Of a stretch of 64,000 nucleotides of DNA, positions 47,764 through 59,070 are shown piece by piece. The position numbers were made by a program, and so were the translations under genes. Below the pieces are notes generated by a model, which saw only the letters and a program-made list of their open reading frames with translations, was not told the DNA's origin and did no database searches. Source of the stretch: Ananas comosus (Eukaryota > Streptophyta > Magnoliopsida > Poales > Bromeliaceae); NCBI RefSeq assembly GCF_001540865.1, contig NC_033627.1, forward strand, positions 10,931,982 to 10,995,981, in the 5' to 3' direction. How positions within the stretch are numbered: position 1 is the first letter of the stretch; each line of letters starts with the position of its first letter.

Positions 47764-48158
47764 TCTAAAATCTCCAATGAGCATAGTTGGGAGGCTTGCT
47801 TGCTTAATAAGATCAAGGAGTGAATTCCACACAGTAGCAACTAGAGCAGAGATGGGTTGATATAGACTCCGACAAAAAGCCAAGGAGGGGAGTCAGCAAC
47901 ATCCACAGTGGCGAGAATGAAAGCGGCAGATGAAGCAAAAATTTTAATATGAATCTCATCNTCTAAAATCTCCAATGAGCATAGTTGGGAGGCTTGCTTG
48001 CTTAATAAGATCAAGGAGTGAATTCCACACAGTAGCAACTAGAGCAGAGATGGGTTGATATAGACTCCGACAAAAAGCCAAGGAGGGGAGTCAGCAACAT
48101 CCACAGTGGCGAGAATGAAAGCGGCAGATGAAGCAAAAATTTTAATATGAATCTCATC
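47764..48158. repeat. 197-bp duplication across the N at 47961
   Basis: 47764-47960 (TCTAAAATCTCCAATGAGC onward) equals 47962-48158, with a single N between. Inside a LINE coding region this would duplicate part of the endonuclease domain. The exact abutment on the N shows an unmerged contig overlap rather than biology. Confidence 0.9.
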
Positions 48159-48178
48159 AGACCAAAGGAGTGCTAAGC

Positions 48179-50848
48179 TGTAATATACCGAAACTCGGTA
48201 GAGAATATCGAACTTTAGTCAAATTGATTAAAGTCTGCAAAATAAATAGTTGGACAAGGTCCATTTAACATTCCAACCATGTTGGAAGGGTTAAAGTTGA
48301 GTTTCAAAGGAGTTAGAAAGGTTTTAACATTGCTCGGTGAGAAATAGAATCGAAACAATACGAAACTGAAATTCTGGAAGTTTGTAACCGGTTTAGCACC
48401 AGGGGTGTACCGGTACCAGTCGGCTGACCGAGAGCAGCAGCTCTCGGATTAGCTTCTGTCAAGGCTGTTAAACCGGTGACAAATCCAAATGGTACCAGTA
48501 CCAGACTGCTAACCGAGAGAAGTAGCTCTCGAGTTAGCCTCTGCGCGATCGTGTAACCGGTGACAAATGAGCTAGTACCGGTACGTAGTGCTGGGAAAAC
48601 AGCAGGTTGGTCTGTTGCAAATATGAATTGAGGGAGGGGTTATTTGCAAATGTAACAGCCTATATAAGACCCCAACCCCCCTTTTCTCTTGTTCCCAGCT
48701 GAAAACACATCCCAACTCCATTTCTCTCCCTTTCTCTCTCTAGAGATCTCTCCAAGAAGACATTTGGAGGAGATTTGAAGGTGGATTTAGAGTTTTGAAG
48801 GCTTGGGAGCTCTCCTATAAGGTGAACCTTGGAGAGCTAGTGGGCTAAGGTAATGTTTCTTGTAAAATTGAGGTTAGGGCTTGGTTTTATGCCCTAGATC
48901 TTTGGTTTTGATCTTCTTACAAATGTAGAAACCTAGTAGAGGCCGTAGAACACATAAAAACCATGTTTTCTTCATGTGCTCTCATGGTGGATTTCCATGG
49001 TTCGGTTTATAAGCCCTAGGGATGGTTTGAATGGCCTAGAAATGGTTCTAGATGAAATCCTAGAGGTTGAACAAGCTTGTTTTTGCTTGTTTTAGAGATC
49101 AAAATAGTATATTGGGCAAATGACATTATTAGGGCACCAAAATTGGAGCTTTTGTCCTAGGTTGGTTTAAAGGCAAATTGACCTTATAGAAATCAAATTT
49201 GGGATATTTCTAACTCATTTATGGACTCGGTTCGCCGATCCGACGAGTCTACGTAATGATATTGGTGAAAACGCCTAATTTGGCTTCGTTTTGCCGCAGG
49301 CGAGAGAATAGGTGGCTAAAAGTTTCGAGATTTGAACCGTAGCACCTTTACAACCATACAAGGTGGGTGGTGCATGCTTTTCCAAATCGATGAATTTTCT
49401 TTTGTATCTAAAGTGTCATTTTTGAGCATATGTATGTATAGTATCTTCATGTATTGTAGGGTTGATTAAGAGGTGTTATTTGCATACTTTGAGTATAAGA
49501 TGCATTTGAAATGTTGTGAGCTATTGAGAACATGTTAAACCCTATGTATGCATGAATAATGACAAAGACCTAGATGAGGTAAAAAACCAAATGACATTAT
49601 GACAATTGGATTGTGTGGCATTAGTAAACAAATGCATGCTAGAATTGGACTCTTAGTTGAGTGGCATCAATAAGATTTGAATGCTAGAGTGAACACATAG
49701 TTTGGCATTAATGAGAATAATAAATGCATGAAAATGAGTTAAAGAACACATAGTGTGTGTGGCATCATGAAAGTTAGAGAATGCAAGTAAAGTGAGATAG
49801 TTGACATTATGACATAACAACCTTATAGTTAAGGGTCATATGAGCATAGCTTCCTTATAGTTAAGAAATGGATTGAACTTGACATTCTTAAAGTTAAGAA
49901 TTGGATCATAATCACCTATAAGTCTTGGCTTGAGGGCAATAGCTCCTCCTCGAGCGATGAGCTCCGGATTAGTCATCACTGGGTTGTAGCGAGTATCTCC
50001 CCAGAGGACGGTCCCGTCGGGTTGTAGCGAGTATCTCCCCGATATTAGGGATTTGATTTGGTGAGTCTATTGAGGGCGAAACCTACGGGTTAGTCAAGAG
50101 GATTGAGAAATGGAAAGTGATCTTGCATTTATCATGAGCATTCTATTTGAGCATAGCATGGATTATATCTTGTTCAGGCATATTAGCTGCATTTGTTTAG
50201 TTGGTTACTATCATCTCTGTTCTTCTATTAGGCCTGATTTAGACCTAGTGAGAAAGTTAGCGAGGTCGGCGGCCGAACCCACTGAAAACTTTGTTGTAGT
50301 TCTCACCCCACTATTTTAACAGAGCCGGGACCGAGTGAGTCGGCCGACGATCGCGGTAAAGGTATCACGCCATAGACAGGGACCACCCGAGTTGGTTTCA
50401 TTTTGTATAGTTGCATACCGCTTTTATATATCATCTTTTGTACTTGATGATTATAGATGTTTAAATGAAAGAATATAAAGGCCTACTTTGGAGAACATAA
50501 ACGATGTAAAAGAGTATATGTTAAATGCCAAAAAGTTATATTTTGAGATATCATGTAATGTGTAAGAGAAGAAATGATGTTAAAGAAAAGAATGTAAATG
50601 TATAAGTCGAATGCATGTATATTGTTAAAAGTTAATCATTGTACTTGTTTATTGTTTAGTTTAGTACTTTTACTTTGGTTGTTGCTTACTCTCGTGCAAG
50701 CCAAATATATTTATGTTTCCGCTGTGCAATTTATATACTTGCTCTGTACATGTTGTTGAGCCTTGGGCGGATAGGAGAGGTCCTGTCCGTTCGGTGTCTG
50801 TTCGACGTGCCCGAATCAATCAAATAGGACCGGTAGCGGGGCGTGACA
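48179..50848 (+). mobile_element. Solo LTR, 2670 bp, inserted in the LINE
   Basis: Begins TGTAATATACCGAAACTCGG and ends GGTAGCGGGGCGTGACA, with a perfect 5-bp duplication TAAGC at 48174-48178 and 50849-50853. LINE ORF2 reads on directly on either side once it is removed. It belongs to the same family as 30327-36567: CGGTTCGCCGATCCGACGAG (near 49230), CCTAGTGAGAAAGTTAGCGA (50243), and TGTCCGTTCGGTGTCTGTTC (50784) have counterparts there. A CCTATATAAGACCCC promoter-like string lies at 48659-48673. No internal domains remain. The start carries AGCTCTCGG and GTACCGGTAC repeats of unknown role. Confidence 0.95.
48661..48668 (+). promoter_or_regulatory. Probable LTR TATA box
   Basis: TATATAAG within CCTATATAAGACCCCAA, about 480 bp into the LTR, followed by a C-rich and then CTCT-rich stretch. 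This is the expected position for the U3/R promoter of a long plant LTR. Function is inferred only. Confidence 0.55.
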
Positions 50849-51047
50849 TAAGCCCCCAGAATGACCATTCGCAGGGACAAAATTTTTTTTCGTAGCTTGG
50901 GTGGAAAGGGAACATCATTAGCTCGTCGACGGGAACACTTCGTTTCAGATAAGAAGAAAATCGAAGGAGAAGTGGCCGTCATCATGGAGGCGACATATCG
51001 AACTGTAGGGGCGCCTCCGAGCCCCCTACAGTTCCACCCGATGATCC

Positions 51048-53037
51048 TCATTGATCGAGTGACGGCGCGTTATCCAACGTCATCACCGTTTCATTATTAG
51101 CAAAAGCTAGTTGTTGAAACGCCTCCACGCAAATAGGTTCAGTTATCTCCAAGCTGGTATGGTCACGTCTTTTAAAGCTAGTCTTATTAGCCGCAAGTAG
51201 ATTAACCTTCTTCAAACGTCCAGGCAAACCAGGAATCGGGCTAAGTACCCATGCATCAGAATTACTCATAACATGAATCGGGACGTTAAAAATAGAGCCA
51301 ATATGTTCGGTAATCTGGATTATATCCTGGTTTGGCAAGGTCACCTGATTGGGCTCTGACATAGTCGGTGCATTGGGTTCAAGGTGCATTGTGTTGTCAA
51401 CATGTTCATAGTAGGAAAAATTGGTGTAATTGTTGATTGGCCCACATTTGGAGCAGTACAGGAGATATTTTAGGCAGTTATGCTTGCTTTGTTGGTAGTG
51501 TCTATCGGAATCTTGCTGCATGATTGGAGCGACTGATTCTCCTACCTGATTTCTCGGTAACCCACACCATCCCTATCAGGAAAGTATCTTGTCTCTAAGG
51601 CACCTTCCAAAACCGAATCCGCACTCTTGGAAACAGATTTCAAAATCTTGTCCTTCGGGAAGGTAATCTCCATAGGAATGCTAACATTGTGCTTGATGTC
51701 CCCATCTGATGCACTGACCGTAACAGGCAACGGCCCTGCCATTGCCGCAGCCGATCGAGATGGATGTTGGATAACGAGGACGAAGGAAATCAATAATTCC
51801 TGCTCGATCCGACACAGATGTGTCAGGAGGGATGAGGTCTATCATTGATTCACGGACTGTGCAATGTTCCATATCATGACCAATTAATTCGCAGAAGATG
51901 CAAAACCGAGGCAAACGTTCATATGCAATCTTTAGATTAAAGGGCTCGATGTCAGTGATATGAGCGACCAACTTATCTTTCAATGGTTGACGAAGATCAA
52001 TGAGTACACGAGCCCGAATATAATTAGGCCGGACTAAGCGAGAGTTCGGAATTATAGGTAGCACCTCACCAAGCTCCTCTGCCAATTTGAGAGCGATATT
52101 AGGTAGAAGCAGGTCCGGAGGCAATACATGAAACTGCACCCACATTGGTGTATAATGCAACTTGTATTTCTCTAACTAAGTAAACATTCGAAATTGCTCC
52201 AAAACTAGGATAGATCCATTATAGCACCATGGGGAAGCATTCCAAACAGCCATAAGGTCTGCCTCCTATCCAAGACTAATGAAGAATATGCCGGTCTTTG
52301 CCTCTCGAATATCAAAAGACTTGACGAAGGACCAAACCCGCACTACAACAAAAACGGTGTATAGCGACACTTTTAAATGTCGGTATAGATCAAAAAAAGT
52401 GTTGCTGGCTAAATTACCGACACTTTTAAAAAGTGTTGCTATATATGGGGTCGCTAGGTATATAGTGACAGTTAAAAGTGTCGGTATAACCTAAAAATAG
52501 TGTTGCTAATTTACCAACACTTATTTAAGCATTTATCAACTGCCGGAACTCTACTTCGTTGGCTGCGGTGGCCGAGGAGGAGGAGAGGGAAGGGCTCTTC
52601 GTTTAGAATTTCAGTGGATTGAGTGAGGGGAGAAGGGAAGATGGTAATCGATTTTTCTTTTTTTTTTTCTTTTTTGTTTGTAATCGGGCCGAATGGGTTG
52701 GGTGGAGTGGCTTGAGTAGAGTAACCTTTCATTTTTAGTTGGTTTGGGCTTTATATTTAGGCATTAGTAGATTTTTTTTAAAGTTTTAGCATAAATAGGA
52801 CACTTACACAAAAGTGTTCCAAATATGTATTTCTATAACCCAATTCTGTTGTAGTGCCGACGAAGGACACTAAGGAGCCCCCTCAATGGCGGGTGAACAT
52901 CTAAAAGAAGCTAGTTTCACCACAAAGCAGTGCCGGAAAAAAGGGTCCGGTGTAGCGTCGTCCGACCGGCGAGTTACCTTCGCCGTAGGTGGCGTAGACA
53001 AAAGCCGACGAAATTTTTCCAATAAATCCTCTTCCAT
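51048..53037 (-). pseudogene. LINE ORF1: nucleic-acid-binding protein (decayed)
   Basis: Begins MEEDLLEKFRRL at 53037. A DUF4283-like part (AVWNASPWCYNGSILVLEQF, near 52.2 kb) is split by the CACTA MITE and by stops. The central part has WVQFHVLPPDLLLP and a zinc knuckle CIFCELIGHDMEHC (C-X2-C-X4-H-X4-C, about 51.9 kb), the arrangement typical of plant L1 ORF1, which binds element RNA. The C-terminal part ends at a TGA whose last bases overlap the ORF2 start (ATGA, 51051-51048), so ORF2 was probably translated by re-initiation. Frames are interrupted at about 51.5-51.7 kb. Confidence 0.88.
52341..52856. mobile_element. Non-autonomous CACTA element (516 bp)
   Basis: Ends CACTACAACAAAAACGG and ...TTCTGTTGTAGTG are terminal inverted repeats of the CACTA superfamily. 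The flanks are the 3-bp duplication CCG (52338-52340, 52857-52859), the expected size. Sub-terminal repeats of AGTGTTGCTA and AGTGTCGGTAT words in both orientations occupy the left 170 bp. The middle is a GC-richer stretch and a T-rich tract, with no transposase. It interrupts LINE ORF1, so it is younger than the LINE. Confidence 0.95.
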
Positions 53038-53218
53038 AACAAGAGTGGAAAAGCAATGTATGGAGGAGAATTCTTATTAGACAAGGAATCAAAGGGGACA
53101 AAGGTGGAAAACTATAAGAAAAGAGATCGAAAGGAAGACGAAGGGAGTAGGGGGAAAGAGCTAGCTGGTGGTCCCTGATATGCTAACAAGCAATACAAGC
53201 TGCATCCTAGGTTTATTT

Positions 53219-54169
53219 GCTAAAAGTAATTAAAATTATTTAATTTTTTTAGAGTCAAGAATTATTAAATCTTACCAAATCATCAATATATTGTAAAAGT
53301 CCTAATTTGTTAGGCTAAATTTAGTCAATTTTGATTAAAAAAAAAAAAAGTTAACAGTGCGTTAATGAAAAAAGTAAAGTTGAGGGGGAAATTTCAAACT
53401 GTCCCATAGTTGAGGAGGCTAGATGGAAAAGCTTATTATTAAGTCGAAATGGCGTTATAGAAGGTTGATCCGAACCGTTGGCGCTTACAAATCGAATGGT
53501 ATTTGAAGTAAAAAGTATTCAAGCATGGCTCATTTATATTTTTATATTCAATAAGTGAGAATATAAATTTTCGCTTTATGTCTTATTCAAAACCAAAATT
53601 AAGAGACTTGTGGTGTAACCAACTTAATTTCTCTTGTCTACAAAAAAAAAATTTAAAAAATTAAAAGTATAGCTTCTTTGAAAGATCTTAATTAGAGAAA
53701 ACAAATTAGATGAAAAGAGTATTCCTGACCAACATCCCTAATGTCTATATTTATTAAATCACTCAAGCAATTGGTCGTGAGCCAATCTCTCTACTCTATA
53801 CTGCCATATATTTCTGATTTTGCCACACTGAATTTGCTTAGCCATACCTATATATTATTATAGGTAATATTATTATAGGTATTATTATAGGTGAGATTTA
53901 ATTCCTTAGACTTAGGTGAGATTTACTTCCAATTCACGTCAACATGAGTTAATAAGTTTACCGTTTAGATTTTCAAAACTGAGCCCCATTCGAAAGAGTT
54001 GCGGGAGTGCACCAATAGAATTAATTCACCTCCAATGGTTTTAACAATTTCTATGAACCGGTCAGTATAGGCTAAGAAAATGAATGGACAATTTTTATAA
54101 CACCTATGCGACCTTCCTGCTGTGTAAGTAATGCTATAAATTCGTGAAATCAAAAACAAGAGCCCCAAC
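53219..54169. other. Right host flank of the LINE, no gene seen
   Basis: AT-rich DNA. A repeated ATTATTATAGGTAATATTATT motif occurs near 53855-53890. Open frames are short and unconvincing. Confidence 0.4.
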
Positions 54170-54430
54170 TGATAGAATTATACAGAAATGCCATCTCCAA
54201 ATTTCAATTCCCTCTTCCAGTAGAAGCTCTAAATTCTTCTCTTAACGATGCTAGCTTTGCTCAAGATTAATGTTGCCGCTGATAGTAGAAGAAGCAGCAG
54301 GGCCAAATTTGGGATCGAGAGAGCTAATTATTTTTGAGCATATAATGATAGGTGATTCCACTTTACTTGCTACTAGTGCCAAAGAAGCAGATGCCCTACT
54401 TACTCTCTAGTGTTGATTATTACAAGGAGC
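54170..54430 (+). pseudogene. Relative of the 42.4-42.8 kb gene-like debris
   Basis: Shared words with 42590-42770 include GCTGATA, GCAGGGCCAAAT, TTTACTTGCYACTAGTGCSA and AAGAAGYAGATGCC, in the same order and spacing. No open frame spans the region. Two diverged copies on either side of the LINE suggest an older local duplication of an unnamed sequence. Confidence 0.35.
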
Positions 54431-55010
54431 TACGTGGTAGAATAAAGACAACATTGAGTGCTTCATTAATTTTAAATGTTATTCCTTCGTACCATTCTAT
54501 TCGTTTCCCTTGTGTTAAGTCACGTTGTCCAGTGCATTGTCTCGGTCCCATGTATGTAAAGAGAGGATATATCCATATATGTATATATATATACACACAC
54601 AAACGCATGTATGGAGCAGCTCCAAAGGTGTTGGAGCTAGAAGAACCTTCCTAATAATAATTTAACAATAAGTTTCACAGAGGTACGTGCCCGAAACCCT
54701 TATCTTTTTATATGCCCAGCTAACATAGTCTATTATCATCACTTACTTTTATTTATCTTTTTCAAGAGGTAATTGGTAACCATTTTTTCTAGTTTATGAT
54801 TTTGTACACTGTATGCATAGTAGTTTAATTTCTTTGTCGACAATATCCCTGCATCTCGAGAAACTCTTACGCAGGTCAACACTCCCCTTAGTGCCCATAT
54901 ATATTATGATCACTAACGCAACATGCGCACCTGCATAATAGAAATGCTAATGTGCAGGTATCATATAAAATATTTGTTTTTCTCTGAGACCCTTATTTAT
55001 ACTGCTATCT
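54431..55010. other. Intergenic AT-rich DNA, no gene seen
   Basis: Contains a TATATATATACACACACA microsatellite at about 54582-54600. No coding or RNA gene pattern found. Confidence 0.4.
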
Positions 55011-56985
55011 AGGATTTAGTGGGTGGTTGGTTGAATAGTATGATTTAAAGAGTAGAATTAATTAAAGTGTAGATCTAACGGCTAAAAAATAGATAACAAA
55101 AGAGCCCAAATACTATTAATAGTATTTCAGCTCAATTCTCTCTTTCTTTCTCTCTCTCTCTCTCTCTCTGTCCATATAATAATATTATATATATATATAA
55201 TTATAGTATATATATATTTATACTTTATAAATTTAATATTTATAATAAGTCGCGGCTATCGTGATTTTAAAAAGCACAAAATACTTGTGGCTTGTAAGTT
55301 TCTGCCGTTAGACATAACCCTTTTGCAATCATTTCTACGCTGTTAGGATCATACTATTACATCAACCACGCACGCTCAACCTTGGAAAAACCACTATATT
55401 CTAATCGCACATACCCTTGAATCGAAATGTCGAAACCTATTAGCACCATGACTTTAATACTTTGTAAAAACATAGGAGCTTAATTCTCTCTCTCATCTCC
55501 TCCTCCCTCTCTCTCTCAAGCCTTAAGATCGATTGAGATAGAATGGATGGTATCTGTTATAGTATGGATAGTATGTGATCCGCAATATACCGATAATAAG
55601 TCCGCCAGGATGAGGAAGATCTGCCGAAGATTTAAGCGTGATACGGTAGAAGATCGAAGATAAACAGGGAAAGGAGAATAGTGCATCGTGCGGCTATGCG
55701 GGGACAGGCCTAAGTTTATCAGAAACGAGCAGAAAGGGTGGCGAAGAGGTAGAGTAAGTAGTTGAGAGATGGATATAACGTTATTGGTATCCGACGAGAT
55801 ACCACACGTATTCGTATGTGTCGCTATAAAATGAGTGAGATAGAAAGCAGGTATATAAGACATCAGTACGGTGGAGGTCTCAAAAGATGGCGTGCTTTAG
55901 AACTTGCCCTGTTAGCTATTAGTGATCGTACAGGTCGCTATGGTAGAGGATAAGAGGAAGAATTTTATGAGCATCATGGTGGTAGAAGCGAGCTCTCATC
56001 TCTCTAACTGTCTCTCTCTCTTCTATAATATATTATAATAATATATATTATATATATATATATATCGACTACGTTAGCTCTATAACTATCTAATAATTAT
56101 CGGGCTCCAGTATATAATTCGTTTTCGCTCGCAGGGGTTCAAATTAATGATCTACACTGTTATAATACTGATCTAAGATATTTGAAGTTTGTACAAATAA
56201 ATAATTTATATTTTTTTATAAATATATTACTTTATGACAAAGCCATTTCAAATTATTAATTTTTAATGCTATTATAACGATGTGTATTAATATTGTGTAG
56301 ATATAAATCTAAATTTATCAATTTTGGTAAGAACATATTTTTAACACTATCCAGATTAAGGTCATATTCTTGATCTTGAATTTAAAAGTCTATCTCTTAA
56401 ATTTAAAAATACTTAATTTTCATCCGTTCATTTAACTATGATTTTACTTATTAATTAATATAATATTGAAAAAAATAAATTTTATTTCTATGAACTCAAG
56501 TACCGTCAAATCACATTGACGTGGTGAATTCGTTGATATTTGAACACCCTAAGATGAAAACAAGATTTATAGTACTCGAAACTCCGACGCTGTAGATTGA
56601 TATACAGCCTCTACATATTATATATATAATATGGCATGACCTGGAATATTTATTAATAGATATAATGCCTTTCTGCTATCATGAGTTTTAAATTCTTGGA
56701 TGAACAAATTGTAGGTTAGAATGATTATAGTGGTCCTCTTAAGTTAGCTAGTAGTTGCCCTAAGTTAGTGATTGGTTAGTTGAATATATACTAAAGGATA
56801 AAATTGATACAAAGTTAGATACTCGGCTAAAAAATCGAGTAGCAAAAGCAGTTCAAAATACTATTAATTAATAGTTAATAGGTATCTACCAGCAGCTCAT
56901 CTCGTCTCGTCTCTACTCTCTCCTCATCTCCTCCTTCTCTCATCTCTCTCTTCTATATATATATATATATATAATATATATATAG

Positions 56986-57016
<31 letters not shown>

Positions 57017-57590
57017 AGGCAGGAGAAGAGAGAGCTAGTGTCCTATATTATTCTATACTACCGGGCTTCGGTAGCTATACGTCCTCGTTTTCTGATCTCA
57101 GGGGTTCAATTAACGACATCACACCGTTAAAACTGATCTAGGTATTTAAAATTTTTAGAAATAAGATTTATATTTTATCGAATAGTTTACTTATATGATC
57201 AAACCATTTCAAAATTGTCAATTTTTAATGGCTACTATGCGCGAGTTTGAGTTTAACCGTAGAGAAAATCTAATTTCTCAATTTTGATAAAATATACTTT
57301 AAACTATCTAGTATTAAGGTTTAACATTCCTGATCTTGTAATTTAAAAGTGCTATGGCTGTAAATTTACAAGTCTGATTCAAATCTTTCAACCATCCATT
57401 TTTAACATAAATTTATTATTTAATAACTATAACGATACGAAAAAACAACTAAAATTTATTCCTAAAATTTATATATTCCCTAGATCATATTTAGAATGTG
57501 TGGGATCGTTAATTTAAACCACCATAAATCAGAAACAAGATGAAGTACGCGGAGCTCCGTACCATAAGATATTATAGTAGCTTAATTTAA
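55010..57590. repeat. Diverged fold-back MITEs and microsatellites
   Basis: Several decayed relatives of the elements to the right can be recognised. About 55240-55485 has TTTCTGCCGTTAGACATAAC and ATTAGCACCATGACTTTAAT, like 58819-59050. About 56070-56630 and 57045-57590 have GGGCTYCRGTA starts and AGGGGTTCAAATTAA words like the longer type. They are separated by CTCTCT and (TA)n tracts (55140-55200, 56030-56065, 56955-57012). Ends are too diverged to place exactly. Confidence 0.5.
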
Positions 57591-57636
57591 TATATATATA
57601 CTAATATATATATATATCATTTATATATATTATATA

Positions 57637-58184
57637 GTAAGCTTAGCTCCTATGCTATTCGAAGTACGGGAGGCCTCCGTAACTGTAAGTTGTATTTCGA
57701 CTGATGGGACGTCCGTTCGGCGATCGTTTCGTTAGATCATGATCTATATTATTGGAACTATCTTAGAAACCAAATTTCATAATTTTTTGACTTCGTTTGC
57801 CTAGTGAACGAGTAGCCTCAAAATGAACGGCTGAAAATAAAAATCTCATAAAAAATAATGATAAAGAACTCAAATTTCAAATCGGAGGTATTGATCTTAC
57901 TATTGACGTTAAGTAGAATTTTCTATTAAATTTTCATGTAATTTGGATACTTCTACACCGTTGAACTTAAAAACATGCCGCATCGGCCATTAAAATAGTC
58001 ATTTTTGAGACCTTTTGATCGCTTAGTAAATGATGTCAAAAAATTATAAAATTTGGTTTCTAGATAGTTCCAATAGGGTAGATTATACCTAACGGAGCCG
58101 ATCGTCGAATCGGATGTCCTATCATCGAAAACAACTTACAAGCACGGAGGTCCCCGTACTTTCAAAAGTATAGTAGACGCACTC
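57637..58184. mobile_element. Fold-back MITE, long type, copy 1
   Basis: Left arm GCTCCTATGCTATTCGAAGT ... TAAGTTGTATTTCG and right arm ACAACTTACAAGCACGGAGG ... CTTTCAAAAGTATAGTAG are inverted repeats covering most of the element. It is close to the next copy along its whole length. Flanked by (TA)n on both sides. Confidence 0.8.
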
Positions 58185-58201
58185 TATATATATATATATA
58201 T

Positions 58202-58740
58202 AGAGCTAGGCTCCTATGCTTTCGAAAGTACGGGAGCCTCCGTACTTGTAAGTTATTTTCGATGATGGGACGTCCGATTCGGTGATCGGTTTCGTTAGAC
58301 ATAATCTACGCTATTGAAACTATCTAGAAACCAAATTTCATAATTTTTTGACTCCGTTTGCCTAGTGAACGAGTAGCCTCAAAATGAACGGCTGAAAATA
58401 AAAATCTCATAAAAAATAATAATAAAGGACTCAAATTTCAAATCGGAAGTATTGATCTTGCTATCGACGTTAAGTAGAATTTTCTATTAAATATTCATGT
58501 AATTTGGATACTTCTACACCGTTGAATTTAAAAACGTGCCGCATCGGCTGTTAAAATAGTCATTTTTGGGACTTTTTGATCGCTTAGTAAATGATGTCAA
58601 AAAATTATAAAATTTGGTTTCTAAATAATTCTAATATGGTAGATTATACCTAACGGAGCCGATCGTCGAATCGGATGTCCTATCATCGAAAACAACTTAC
58701 AAGTACGGAGGTTCCGGTAATTTCGAAAGTATAGTAGACG

Positions 58741-58743
<3 letters not shown>
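58202..58743. mobile_element. Fold-back MITE, long type, copy 2
   Basis: AGAGCTAGGCTCCTATGCTT on the left; the right arm ends GAAAGTATAGTAGACGGAC. It shares with copy 1 the words GGGACGTCCG, AACGAGTAGCCTCAAAATGA and CTTCTACACCGTTGAA. It is followed by a composite (TA)n(TG)n(TATG)n microsatellite at 58744-58818. Confidence 0.85.
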
Positions 58744-58810
<67 letters not shown>

Positions 58811-58818
58811 ATGTATGT

Positions 58819-59050
58819 AGAGTCCGGCTACAATGCTATCGATAACACCAAGTATTTGGTGCTATCAAATTTTCTGCCGTTAGATCAACCCCTTTGACCA
58901 TTTTCACTTGTTAGATCATATTATTCAAGTAACCACCCACTCAACCTTAGGGGACAACTATCATCCTAATCGTACATCGCTTCATCCAAGGGCCGAAAAC
59001 TTAATAGCACCAATGACTTGGTACTGTTAATAGTATTCTAGCCTAGTTCT
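58819..59050. mobile_element. Fold-back MITE, short type
   Basis: About 230 bp. The left arm AGAGTCCGGCTACAATGCTA and right arm ATAGTATTCTAGCCTAGTTC are imperfect inverted repeats. The interior TTAGATCAACCCCTTTGACC matches 32874-33122. Flanked by TATG/TA microsatellites. Confidence 0.75.
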
Positions 59051-59070
59051 ATATATATATATATATATAG

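Larger units (their letters stand above)
44374..51051 (-). pseudogene. LINE ORF2: endonuclease, reverse transcriptase, RNase H (decayed)
   Basis: Starts MRIIGWNCRGLGG at 51051 (AP-endonuclease N-terminus), is cut by the solo LTR at 50853, and resumes at 48173 with LALLWSDEIHIKIFA. Further blocks in order: GPGYTWTNKQ and VANDYSPLLLSL (47.5-47.7 kb; the usual SDH is NDY, losing the catalytic His); GDRNTTYFHAKASQR and KLDKSPGPDGF (47.2-46.85 kb); FRPISLCNVIYK and QSAFVPGRSITDN (46.7-46.55 kb); RGLRQGCLVSPYLF and VLYADNLFVF (46.3-46.15 kb, YADD changed to YADN). Then come a zinc-finger region CPLCQE...DHLFFHC (45.2 kb) and an RNase H-like domain WVDGAWK...LAAEIQA...YTDS (44.8-44.6 kb). Frameshifts and stops separate the blocks. 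Mobility in trans is possible historically, not now. Confidence 0.93.
44348..53206 (-). mobile_element. Full-length L1-type LINE with nested insertions
   Basis: A 12-bp target-site duplication CTAGGTTTATTT flanks it at 44336-44347 and 53207-53218. The 3' end on the minus strand is a poly(A) tract (plus-strand T run at about 44344-44354). The 5' end at 53206 leads through a short untranslated region to ORF1 at 53037. Inside are a solo LTR (48179-50848), a CACTA MITE (52341-52856) and an assembly repeat (47962-48158). Removing these leaves about 5.5 kb, a normal size for plant L1 elements. Both ORFs are present in order but damaged, so it is an old, once full-length insertion. Confidence 0.92.
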
